Shown here piece by piece: positions 8,303 to 17,014 of a stretch of 64,000 bases of DNA. Both the position numbers and the translations under genes were made by a program. The stretch covers positions 58,648 through 122,647 of the forward strand of contig NZ_CACRYJ010000028.1 in the NCBI RefSeq assembly GCF_902703175.1, in the 5' to 3' direction. Each line of letters opens with the position of its first letter. Within the stretch, counting starts at the first letter, position 1. Origin of the DNA: Occultella aeris. Lineage in GTDB: Bacteria > Actinomycetota > Actinomycetes > Actinomycetales > Beutenbergiaceae. The notes under the pieces are model-generated. The model made no database searches. It saw only the letters and a list, made by a program, of their open reading frames with translations, and was not told where the DNA came from.

Positions 8303-9166
8303 TCAGGCGCTTTCGACAGGCAGCCAGAGTTCACAGGTGGCATGGGTCTCGGTGAGCTCGAGGTAGCGCAGGATCGATGGTCCCGGACGCAGTCGCCATG
8401 GGTTGGAGGGGAACCACTCCGTCGCCGTCGCCGCCCACAGTCGCTGCAGCGCTTCCGGGAACGGACCGCTGGAGGAGAAGACGGCCCAGGTCCCTGCCTC
8501 GACCGCAATGACGTCGAGATCGCCCGGCGGCGCGGTGGCCGCTTCGAGTGCGACCCCGTGGAGGTAGGTGAGCAGCGAGCCTTCCGGCGCGTCCGGTTCG
8601 GTACCTGACGTGACCGCCAGGATGCCGGCGGGCTCGGTGTTCCCGAGCGCCTTGAGTCGTCCGTGCTCCTCGGGCGCGATGGCGGCGATGTGCTCCTGGA
8701 TGTGCGGGTTGACGCCGTCGTAGATGAGCGGAACCTGCGCTGCGTGCCCGGCGAGGACGAACTCGGGTCGGGCTGTGATGGTGACGTCCATCGGTGTGCT
8801 CCCTTCGACGCTCAGGCGGAACCTGAGCGTGGGTTGTGTGCTGAGCGGACCACCGTGTCGGCGTGCATCCGCAGGGCTCGTGCCGTGCACTGCCCGGAAC
8901 GCTCGCCCGAACGCCTCGACCGATCCGTACCCGTATCGCACCGCGACCGCAAGCAGGTCCGGATCACCGGCCGCGAGGTCGGCGCCGGCGAGGGTCATCC
9001 GACGGCGGCGTTGGTACTCCGACAGCGGCATCTGCGCCAGCGCCGAGAACATCCTGCGCAGGTGGTACTCGGTCGTGCCGTGCTCGCGGGCGAACACGGC
9101 GACGTCGATCACTTCGCCCAGACTCCTCTCGACGAGGTCGACCAGGGCGTTGAGTGTGCCGATCAT
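8303..9166 (-). CDS. AraC-family regulator with GyrI-like effector domain
   Basis: A 287-residue protein. Residues 1-105 form a double HTH of the AraC type (EHGTTEYHLRRMFSALAQ, then VAVRYGYGSVEAFGRAFRAVHGTSP). Residues about 128-287 form a GyrI-like/AraC_E_bind small-molecule domain (ITARPEFVLAGHAAQVP, ending LTETHATCELWLPVE). Proteins of this layout (Rob/SoxS-BmrR-like) respond to small ligands and often control efflux or stress genes. The start at 9166 has an excellent GAAAGGAGG. Immediate targets are not evident from the neighbours. Confidence 0.88.
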   Translation of the reverse strand: MIGTLNALVDLVERSLGEVIDVAVFAREHGTTEYHLRRMFSALAQMPLSEYQRRRRMTLAGADLAAGDPDLLAVAVRYGYGSVEAFGRAFRAVHGTSPADARRHGGPLSTQPTLRFRLSVEGSTPMDVTITARPEFVLAGHAAQVPLIYDGVNPHIQEHIAAIAPEEHGRLKALGNTEPAGILAVTSGTEPDAPEGSLLTYLHGVALEAATAPPGDLDVIAVEAGTWAVFSSSGPFPEALQRLWAATATEWFPSNPWRLRPGPSILRYLELTETHATCELWLPVESA

Positions 9167-9372
9167 GTGGTCCTCCTTTCGATGACCATCCTCCGCGGCC
9201 GCGGGTTGACCGCACCCGATCATCGTGGTCAGGTTCGATCGGCCAACAGCCGGGTACGCAAGCAGGTCGCCCGGCGGGCCGGCCAGCTCGCCGACGCCCG
9301 AGCGAGACCCGATCACACCGCCACGAACTAGCGCATGTCTCCACGCTCTGACGGCGCTGGAGGCAGCCGATG

Positions 9373-9801
9373 CTAGTGGAGCCGCTTCCTGAAGAAGGCG
9401 GCCGACTCCTCGTAACCGAGCGCGCCATAGAACTCGGCGGCCCGCCTGGTTGCGAGGGCGACGTACGCCGCGCCGGCCTCCTTGGCCCATGCCTCCGCAC
9501 GCTCCATCAGTACACGGCCCACACCCACACCCCTGTCGGACTCGGCAACCATGACCTCCTCGACCCAGGCCACCGGGGCGTTTGCGAAGAACGTTTGATG
9601 GTGATTCGCCAGTAGGTACCCCACCGTTCGACCGTCGCCGACCGCGACAAGCGCAACCATGTTGTCATCGCTCAGAACAGCGGAGAACGCCGCGTCGAAG
9701 TGCTCACGATCGGGCTGGTAGGACACGGCGAACTGCTGGACCAGGACCCAGACGGCGTCCCGATCGCGCTCGACTGCGGGCCGAACCCCGAATTTCGTCA
9801 A
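9373..9801 (-). CDS. GNAT family N-acetyltransferase
   Basis: A 142-residue GNAT-fold protein. The acetyl-CoA loop is VAESDRGVGVGRVLMERA, followed by the β5 strand AAYVALATRR and the terminal EFYGALGYEESAAFFRKRL typical of the family. The best start is the TTG at 9801: GGAGG (complement of 9809-9813) sits 7 bases before it and the product then begins TKFGVRPAVERD. An in-frame ATG at 9828 lacks a ribosome site. The acceptor substrate is unknown. It is divergent from the hypothetical gene at 9881. Confidence 0.85.
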   Translation of the reverse strand: MTKFGVRPAVERDRDAVWVLVQQFAVSYQPDREHFDAAFSAVLSDDNMVALVAVGDGRTVGYLLANHHQTFFANAPVAWVEEVMVAESDRGVGVGRVLMERAEAWAKEAGAAYVALATRRAAEFYGALGYEESAAFFRKRLH

Positions 9802-9880
9802 CTCCACGCCTCCGAGACTACGGTTCATCGGCCGTCTGACCGCGCCGACTGCCATAGCTCGACGGACGGATAATGGTCGG

Positions 9881-11074
9881 GTGGAACGATGGCGAACGGC
9901 TACCCGGTTTCCGGCGGTGCTTGACGCGCTCAGCCTGCCCGAGGCCGACCCTGCCACACGTCGGTTGGTCGACGCGCTCGGAGGCGAACCGGTCGCGGTC
10001 AACGAGCGGCCCGTCGGCGAACCCGCCATTCGGTCGCGACGGCTGCTGTTCGCCCCCGGCGTGGAGATGATCCTGCACGACGACTCGGTGGTAGCCGTGC
10101 TCCTGCACCTCGCCCCGGCGCTGCTCGGTCCGCCCGGGCTCGACCTGTCCGAGTGGATCGCCGGTGTCGGCAACGACGCCACCCTGAAGGACCTCAAGCA
10201 GGCCATGGGCGTTCCGCTCCACTTCGCGGGGATAGGAGTGCCGTACTTCGCGGTCGACGGCGGATACGCACGGTTCAATTTCAGGGGCAACCGCGGCTGG
10301 AACGATGCGGGAAACCTCGTCGGCGTCACCATCACCGTGGACAGGCCCGGTCTTGCCTGTCGCCCCGAGGACGACGACTGCCCGTCCTGCAGTGATCTCC
10401 TGGTTCGCAGGTCCGACTCGGACGGCGGAGTCGACGTGGACGGCACCACCCGATCGCTCGCCGCGGCACTCAGGGCCGGTCTCCTCACCCAGGATGCCCA
10501 CTGGGTCAGGCTCATCGACCTGCGGCCACTTCACGCGTCCGGGCTCATGGCGCGGGTCGAGAGCCAGCTCGCGTGCACCACCTGCAAGCGGATCATCTGC
10601 TTCACCCTGTTCCGCGACTCGGCCCCGACCTTCGGGTACTACGTCATGAACGACGCGATGCGACGACCGCTCGGTGCGATCCCACCCGTCGAGCAGTGGG
10701 GCGACGCGACCAGGATCGCGCAGGAACGCGACGCCATGCACTACGTGGACCACGAGCCCGGGGCCTGGTTCCTTGTCGAGCAGCTGGGCGTTCTCTATCT
10801 CGATGCCAGGTACGTCATCACCTCGATGGCCGACGACTCCGCGCTGATCCGTCTGGACGGGTCCGAGCTCGAGGCCTACCGCGGCGGCGGCCACGCCTAT
10901 CTCTCAGACCTCGCCACGCGAATCCACGACAATGGCCCGCACCGGGAGAACTCTCCGTTCTCGCAGAGGGACCTGTACCGCGGCCCGGACGCCAACAGGT
11001 ACCGCGAGGCGGTGACCGGTGCGATCGCCAATCACACCTGGCTCGCGCGTCAACGCCGTCCGCCGTCGGCGTGA
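9881..11074 (+). CDS. Hypothetical protein with two cysteine clusters
   Basis: A 397-residue soluble protein starting with GTG; no family recognised. Two Cys groups stand out: C-x6-C-x2-C around residues 166-176 (CRPEDDDCPSC) and C-x2-C-x4-C around 232-240 (CTTCKRIIC). These could bind zinc or form disulphides. Aromatic- and acid-rich regions (WFLVEQLGVLYLDARYVITSMADD) suggest a compact α/β fold. There is no signal peptide or membrane segment. It heads the 9.9-15.8 kb island of hypothetical and immunity-like genes and may belong to that set, but there is no direct evidence of function. Confidence 0.6.
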   Translation: MERWRTATRFPAVLDALSLPEADPATRRLVDALGGEPVAVNERPVGEPAIRSRRLLFAPGVEMILHDDSVVAVLLHLAPALLGPPGLDLSEWIAGVGNDATLKDLKQAMGVPLHFAGIGVPYFAVDGGYARFNFRGNRGWNDAGNLVGVTITVDRPGLACRPEDDDCPSCSDLLVRRSDSDGGVDVDGTTRSLAAALRAGLLTQDAHWVRLIDLRPLHASGLMARVESQLACTTCKRIICFTLFRDSAPTFGYYVMNDAMRRPLGAIPPVEQWGDATRIAQERDAMHYVDHEPGAWFLVEQLGVLYLDARYVITSMADDSALIRLDGSELEAYRGGGHAYLSDLATRIHDNGPHRENSPFSQRDLYRGPDANRYREAVTGAIANHTWLARQRRPPSA

Positions 11075-11097
11075 GATCGACGCGGAACCGCTCATAC

Positions 11098-12201
11098 TCA
11101 CACACGAGCTCCGCTGTCCGGCTGACCAATGAACAGGCGCCTCGCTTCGCTGCGCAGGCGGGGCGTGCGGATCTGCCTGCGGAGGCGGGCGAGGGTGTCC
11201 TCGCTGCCGATCGCGAAGTACAGCGTGCCCAGAAGATGGTCGCGGGCACGCATCGCCTGCCTGCTCTCGTTCGGGTCCAGCGCGCCGATCCGGGTGAGCA
11301 GGTCGTCAACGCCACGGTGGTCGGCCAGCGGCCGGGGCCGTGAATCCGCGACGGCGGCGGCCACGAGGCAGTGCAGCTCGTCGACCTCGGTGAGCACACC
11401 GGCGGCATCCCCGCTGAACAACGTCACGAGGTCGTCGTACCCGTGGGCAGAGGGCTCGAACGCGTGGAGGAGGAAACCGTCGCCGATCCGCTTGTCGCCG
11501 CATACGGCGACGGCGGCCCGCCAGCCCCCGCGGATAGCAACGCCCTGGACGAGTCTCGTCTTCAGACGCTGCACCTCGGCGCGGTCCTGGCGCGCGTCGT
11601 ATCGGCGCCAGTTGCGGAAGAACGCGTCGGCATCGCCGTTCGCGGCGTGGTAGGAGGCGATCTCACGCCATCCCAGGTACTCCCACTCGGGCGACATGCG
11701 TGCCGCGACCTGCTCGGCCGCTGCCACGCCGCCGGTCATCAGGTTCACCTCGACGAGCCGGAGCAGCAGGTCCCGGACCACGAGCCCGCGGTCCATGGTC
11801 GGAAGGTCCGTCCGCTCGGCCGCCTCGACCAGCCGGTCGCCGTCGGCCGGAGTCAGGACGCGGTGCAACAGGAGGTCCAGCAGCACCCTCGGCAGCCCAC
11901 TGCGCGCCATCACTCTGGATCCGCCTCCGGCCGACGAAGGGGCATACGCCCCTCGGTATGCCGATGAGGGCACATACGCCCCGGGCGAGAGTTCCGCGGC
12001 CCGGAGCAGTCGCTGCCGCAAGGCCTCATGGTCCGCAGGCAGCGCGGCATCCAGTTGCCCGATCAAGGGGGCCAGCCCGGCCGGCAACGGGTACGGCGGG
12101 GACCGGAACTGTTGGCGCTCAGCGTCCGACCAGCGAAAGGACAGGGCGCGGATCCCGATCTCGCGCACGTCGGGCCCGCCATCTCCGAGGGTCAGGCCCA
12201 C
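11098..12201 (-). CDS. Hypothetical helical protein with internal duplication
   Basis: A 367-residue protein of mostly helical, Arg/Leu/Ala-rich composition; no family recognised. Between about residues 73 and 93 it has a duplicated motif, GAYVPSSAYR then GAYAPSSAGG, encoded by a 30-bp imperfect tandem repeat. Later regions (SPEWEYLGWREIASYHAANGDADAFFRNWRRYDA) look like α-solenoid repeats and might mediate protein contacts. The GTG start at 12201 overlaps the stop of the acetyltransferase upstream by 10 bases, so the two are probably translationally coupled. It converges on the 9881 gene. Confidence 0.6.
   Translation of the reverse strand: MGLTLGDGGPDVREIGIRALSFRWSDAERQQFRSPPYPLPAGLAPLIGQLDAALPADHEALRQRLLRAAELSPGAYVPSSAYRGAYAPSSAGGGSRVMARSGLPRVLLDLLLHRVLTPADGDRLVEAAERTDLPTMDRGLVVRDLLLRLVEVNLMTGGVAAAEQVAARMSPEWEYLGWREIASYHAANGDADAFFRNWRRYDARQDRAEVQRLKTRLVQGVAIRGGWRAAVAVCGDKRIGDGFLLHAFEPSAHGYDDLVTLFSGDAAGVLTEVDELHCLVAAAVADSRPRPLADHRGVDDLLTRIGALDPNESRQAMRARDHLLGTLYFAIGSEDTLARLRRQIRTPRLRSEARRLFIGQPDSGARV
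11923..11982. repeat. Two-copy 30-bp imperfect tandem repeat
   Basis: Units 11923-11952 and 11953-11982 share the core CCGA(C/T)GA(A/G)GG followed by CATACGCCCC. The unit length is a multiple of three, so the duplication keeps the frame of the surrounding minus-strand gene and adds ten residues. Confidence 0.6.
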
Positions 12202-12737
12202 TCACGCCTCAACAGGCCGTAGACCCAGGTGTCGGACACGTCACCGTTGACGATGCATTCCTCGCGCAGCGTCCCTTCACGCACGAAGCCAAGCTTCTCG
12301 AGCACCCTGGCCGATGCCACGTTGCGGGTATCGGTCTCGGACTGCACACGGTTGAGATCGAGCGTGTCGAAGGCCCATCGGAGCAGGACGCGCGCCACCT
12401 CGGTCGCATAGCCGTGGCCCCAGGCAGCCTCGTTGAGGCAGTAGCCCAGGGAGCCGCTTCGAAAATCAGGGTTCCAGCTGTTGAAGGTGCACCAACCGAC
12501 GAAAACCCGGTCGGATCTGCGCTCGATCGCCACCCGCACGCCGCTGCCATCCTCCGCCATCGCCCGGCATCCGGCCATGAAGCGCGCGACCGAGGCCCGG
12601 TCCGTCCACGGCGGAGAATCCCAGTAGCGCAGCACGTGGGCATTGCTCTGCAGCTCGAAGAGGTCGTCGGCGTCGGTGTCGGCGAAGGGGCGCAAGCGCA
12701 GTCGCTCGGTCTCCAAGGTCGGGGTCGACAGGTTCAT
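12192..12737 (-). CDS. RimJ/RimL-like GNAT N-acetyltransferase
   Basis: A 181-residue protein that opens with the family's TPTLETERLRLRPF signature. It continues with the acetyl-CoA loop CLNEAAWGHGYATEVARVLL and the end NVASARVLEKLGFVREGTLREE, which places it with RimJ/RimL-type acetyltransferases that modify N-termini or small amines. The ATG at 12737 is the natural start, and the long upstream extension of the frame is low-complexity. Its stop overlaps the GTG of the next gene by 10 bases. Confidence 0.9.
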   Translation of the reverse strand: MNLSTPTLETERLRLRPFADTDADDLFELQSNAHVLRYWDSPPWTDRASVARFMAGCRAMAEDGSGVRVAIERRSDRVFVGWCTFNSWNPDFRSGSLGYCLNEAAWGHGYATEVARVLLRWAFDTLDLNRVQSETDTRNVASARVLEKLGFVREGTLREECIVNGDVSDTWVYGLLRREWA

Positions 12738-12795
12738 GAGATCACCGTGGCACAGCCGTGGAGGCTGTCTCCGGCGGGCGCGCCATCGACTCGCC

Positions 12796-13956
12796 TCAGA
12801 CCGTCGTGTCGCGCAGGTCGAGGCGACCGCCGTCGGCGAGGTATCCCTCGACCGGCCGGAGCATGTAGCCGGCGGCGATCGAGTCGGTCCGGTAGAACAA
12901 CTCGAACAGCTCTGCTGCTTCGCCCGCGGTGAACACCTCGTGCCGGGCGATCCTCTCCGTGCTGCGCGGCAGCACGATCTCAAGTTCGGGCCGATCCTGG
13001 TCGGTGTTCGGGCGACCAACGACCGAGCGCACGGAAACTGCCCCGAGGGCGGCTCCTCCCGGACGGCAGAACTCGAGCACCATGGCCTCCGCGGTCCCGG
13101 CGGCCTGCATGTACAACGATGTCGAATGATCATCCGGCGCCCCGGCAGGTGGGCAAGCAGCCAGAACCACTGCCCACGGGTTGGAGCCGTCCATGGACGA
13201 GAGGTGGTGGCCGAGCCTCCCGGGGTGATGCTCACGGGCCAGATCGGTTGAGGTGCTGCGCTGCGACTCGTGATGAACCTGCAGGTTGTGCGTGGGCGTC
13301 AAGCTTGCGGTGAACGCCGCGTAGGCCTCCGGACCCTTGGCGTACGCGGACAAGTACTTCAGCACATCGACCGTCGACGACATCGGACCGCGCTCGCCGC
13401 GAGCGGTCGCCTCGTCGGCGATGCGTGCGGCATCCGCCGCGCGGTCGGCTGCGATCAGGGCGGCGATCGTGCGCACCAGTTCCTGGCCCGACGGACGACT
13501 TCCGCCGTCCTGCTCCAGCACTGCGACGAAGTCGGCGACCGCGGGATGCGTGGTGATGAAGCCGCTACGGGCCCGGTCGAACTCGTCAAGCACCGGATCC
13601 CAGTCGGGGGCACCTCCCACGTCCACTTCCCGGGAGGCGCTGGCGATCCGTATCGGCCGGACCTGGAAGGCACCGGCGATGTGGTGGTTGATCCGTTTCT
13701 GCGGACCCATCACCACATCGGGTAGGAATGCGGCCCAGAGGATCTCGTCGACAGCGCGCGGCTTGATGTCCACGGCCCAGTTGATCTCCAGGCGTTCGGG
13801 GTCCCGGTTCGGGTGGACCACGTGCGCCTCGACGGCGGTGATGTAGACGTCGTCGAGACTGAACGCGGTCCCGCTTACGAACCGCATCCCGCGGGCACGG
13901 GTCGCAGGGCGGAGAGCGTCCAGCCACGCCTGGGCTGCCGGTGATCGCTTCGCCAC
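12796..13956 (-). CDS. Hypothetical protein with Imm1-like C-terminal domain
   Basis: A 386-residue soluble protein, apparently with two domains. Residues 1-230 resemble no family I can name with confidence (some resemblance to DUF4304-like proteins). Residues about 250-386 carry features of the Imm1 immunity family: MDGSNPWAVVLAA near its beginning, a central LEIVLPRSTERIA strand and the ending ELFYRTDSIAAGYMLRPVEGYLADGG. Imm1 proteins neutralise toxins of contact-dependent or T7SS systems. The GTG start at 13956 has only a weak ribosome site. It belongs to a run of similar accessory genes, and no cognate toxin is visible. Confidence 0.65.
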   Translation of the reverse strand: MAKRSPAAQAWLDALRPATRARGMRFVSGTAFSLDDVYITAVEAHVVHPNRDPERLEINWAVDIKPRAVDEILWAAFLPDVVMGPQKRINHHIAGAFQVRPIRIASASREVDVGGAPDWDPVLDEFDRARSGFITTHPAVADFVAVLEQDGGSRPSGQELVRTIAALIAADRAADAARIADEATARGERGPMSSTVDVLKYLSAYAKGPEAYAAFTASLTPTHNLQVHHESQRSTSTDLAREHHPGRLGHHLSSMDGSNPWAVVLAACPPAGAPDDHSTSLYMQAAGTAEAMVLEFCRPGGAALGAVSVRSVVGRPNTDQDRPELEIVLPRSTERIARHEVFTAGEAAELFELFYRTDSIAAGYMLRPVEGYLADGGRLDLRDTTV

Positions 13957-14025
13957 TGTCTCACTGTCTCACGACTGCCGACACCGAACTCCGGACGGGC
14001 CGTGGCAGCCGCCCGCGGACTCTGA

Positions 14026-14583
14026 TCATGTGCTCCTGATGTCGGCCGGATCGATGATGACCGAGACCTCGGATCCCGGGTTGAGCGCGATCCGCACACC
14101 CTCCGGCAGGGCCTCAGCCAGCTCCATGCCGCGGATCACACTGTGCTCGGTGTAGCCCGACGCCGTCGCCTTGCCTGCGTCGGTGAAGGCGTAGGCGAGA
14201 CGACCGCCGTCAGCGGCAGGAGCGAGGAAGATCCCACCCTCGGGACGACTGAGGATGACGACGTCGGCCGAGGCGAACTCGCGGTCCATCTGCTCGCCCG
14301 GCACATGTCCGGCCAGCGCAAGCTGCAGGACGCGCTCCAGCTTGCTGACCGGCGCGGCCCACCCTCGCGCCAGCGGAGACGGGACGTATCGAGGATTCGG
14401 GGTGAACCCCTCGCTCAGTTCGCCGTTCTCGTCCGCACGCCATGCACCTACGATGCCCTGCGGCGGCACACTACCGCCCACATCGAACTCGGGATCGACC
14501 GCGTAGACCCACGAGCCAGGGTTCGCCCGTGCCTCGGCTCGGAGCGCGTCCGTGATGGGTGGCGTGGTCTGCGGCTCGGTCAT
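14026..14583 (-). CDS. Type VII secretion-associated SseB-like protein
   Basis: A 185-residue acidic protein. The order ANPGSWVYAVDPEFD, GGSVPPQGIVGAWRADENGEL, FTPNPRYVPSPLARGW, a central helical stretch (LERVLQLALAGHVPGEQ), a strand (ADVVILSRP) and the ending GVRIALNPGSEVSVIIDPADI matches my knowledge of the 'type VII secretion system-associated protein' group, whose C-terminal part has the SseB N-terminal fold. The family often lies beside WXG100/LXG genes, but none is visible here. Its function is not established. Confidence 0.7.
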   Translation of the reverse strand: MTEPQTTPPITDALRAEARANPGSWVYAVDPEFDVGGSVPPQGIVGAWRADENGELSEGFTPNPRYVPSPLARGWAAPVSKLERVLQLALAGHVPGEQMDREFASADVVILSRPEGGIFLAPAADGGRLAYAFTDAGKATASGYTEHSVIRGMELAEALPEGVRIALNPGSEVSVIIDPADIRST

Positions 14584-14652
14584 GTGCGGTCACCATCCAT
14601 GTCGAGGGTCGGTCACTTCCCGCCACCGTAGTGCGGGTCGGTCACGACCGGG

Positions 14653-15057
14653 TCAGTCGAACTTCGGCCGCAGTTGTTCGCGCATCTGCCTGTAGTTCGC
14701 CGGCTTCACTGCCCAACGTTCCTCATCCGTGTCCTCGAACGTCACCTTGTACTCGCCTGTCGCCCGGTCGAACTGCACGAGGATCTTCACGGGCAACGGG
14801 TCACCGGGCTCGTACCGGTCCCCCAAGTACGCCTGCACCTCCGGTTCGATGCTCGCCCAGTCGCAGGCCACGGCTGTGATGGCGCTACCGGGCGAGTAGG
14901 CGTACCCGTGCACACTGCGATACCCGTCGCCGAACTCCAGGATCATCGCCAGCGATTCCCAGTCCTCCACGGGCCCGCGCATCTCTCGGGCCAACGACGG
15001 TCCATTCATGGCCTCGGTCAGTGACCGGATGAGATCGACAGCGGCGTTGTTCGACAT
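14653..15057 (-). CDS. YezG/DUF600-like immunity-type protein
   Basis: A 134-residue protein. The middle has a β-rich segment (MILEFGDGYRSVHGYAYS). The end, KVTFEDTDEERWAVKPANYRQMREQLRPKFD, recalls the terminal part of YezG/DUF600-type antitoxin proteins. A GAGGGGAACC ribosome site precedes the ATG at 15057. There is no signal peptide. It lies 69 bases from the SseB-like gene on the same strand. The family assignment is by eye from the C-terminus and should be treated as tentative. Confidence 0.55.
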   Translation of the reverse strand: MSNNAAVDLIRSLTEAMNGPSLAREMRGPVEDWESLAMILEFGDGYRSVHGYAYSPGSAITAVACDWASIEPEVQAYLGDRYEPGDPLPVKILVQFDRATGEYKVTFEDTDEERWAVKPANYRQMREQLRPKFD

Positions 15058-15217
15058 GGTTCCCCTCGAGTTCGGCTCGGGCGCGCTGATCGTGGCCCGG
15101 CAGACGCTGAACGTGCAACGCTACGGGTCGATCGCGAACACGTCGGCTCGATCCGCCGCATCACGTCGCCGCGGTCGGAAAGCGTCGCGCGCGTCGGCGA
15201 GCGGCGACAATGGAGCC

Positions 15218-15799
15218 ATGGATCTTGAACTCTCCGCGTGGGCACGCGATTGGTCCGATCGCCTCGGATCGGCGCTTGAGCAGGCCATTGCGGCGGTTGC
15301 GGGACAGCTGCCGGCGGGCGACGTGGTCGGCGTCGGCATCGCGACCGATGCCGACGCCACGTCGATCGTGGCCTTCGCCCACTCGCGGCGACATCTCGAC
15401 GACCTGATCGCCGAGGACCCAGAGTTCGCCATCGACGCGAAATGGCACCTCGGCGAGTGGGACCTGGACATCCTCGGAGCAGAGGGAGTCGACGACCCGC
15501 TGGAGCCGATCCGCGCCGAGGCAGAGCGGGCGAAGCGACGCTGCTCCGTCTCGAGCGTCGACCCCGGCACAGCACCCGGCCTTCGCGAGTTCCGCAGGAC
15601 GGTGTGGGACTCGATCGCACAGGCGTTGACGGCCTCTGTTGCAGCCGGTTTCTTCGAACAGTGGCCGAACGCGGTGCGGGTGTTCCTGCCGCTCGACGCT
15701 GACGTCTCGGAAGTCGACATCGCGCGCTGGAACGCCGCGTTGAACGATCAGGCCGGTACTGCGGAGTTCCGCGGGTTCCTGCAGATCGACACCGTCTGA
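15218..15799 (+). CDS. DUF4303-like protein
   Basis: A 193-residue soluble acidic protein. An α/β N-terminal half ends in AIDAKWHLGEWDL, where the W-x4-EW pattern is the feature I associate with DUF4303, a family often found among immunity genes of polymorphic toxin systems. The C-terminal half is helical (FRRTVWDSIAQALTASVAAGFFEQWPNAVRVFLPL). The start at 15218 was chosen over an out-of-frame ATG at 15210. It diverges from the YezG-like gene and forms the right end of the accessory island. Confidence 0.65.
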   Translation: MDLELSAWARDWSDRLGSALEQAIAAVAGQLPAGDVVGVGIATDADATSIVAFAHSRRHLDDLIAEDPEFAIDAKWHLGEWDLDILGAEGVDDPLEPIRAEAERAKRRCSVSSVDPGTAPGLREFRRTVWDSIAQALTASVAAGFFEQWPNAVRVFLPLDADVSEVDIARWNAALNDQAGTAEFRGFLQIDTV

Positions 15800-15842
15800 C
15801 GCGGAGATAGGGCCAGTCGGGTCTCGACCCACGGACCGACCC

Positions 15843-15858
15843 GGCACCACACGGTGCC
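15843..15858. terminator. Weak hairpin between DUF4303-like gene and ychF
   Basis: GGCACC and GGTGCC form a 6-bp stem around a 4-base loop between two convergent genes. It is short and lacks a T-run, so it is only a possible terminator. Confidence 0.25.
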
Positions 15859-15906
15859 CGCCCACGCATCGGGCGACGTCTCGACGCGACGTTTCGAGAA
15901 GCGCGG

Positions 15907-16992
<1,086 letters not shown>

Positions 16993-17014
16993 GGAATAGC
17001 AGTGTACGGGCCGC

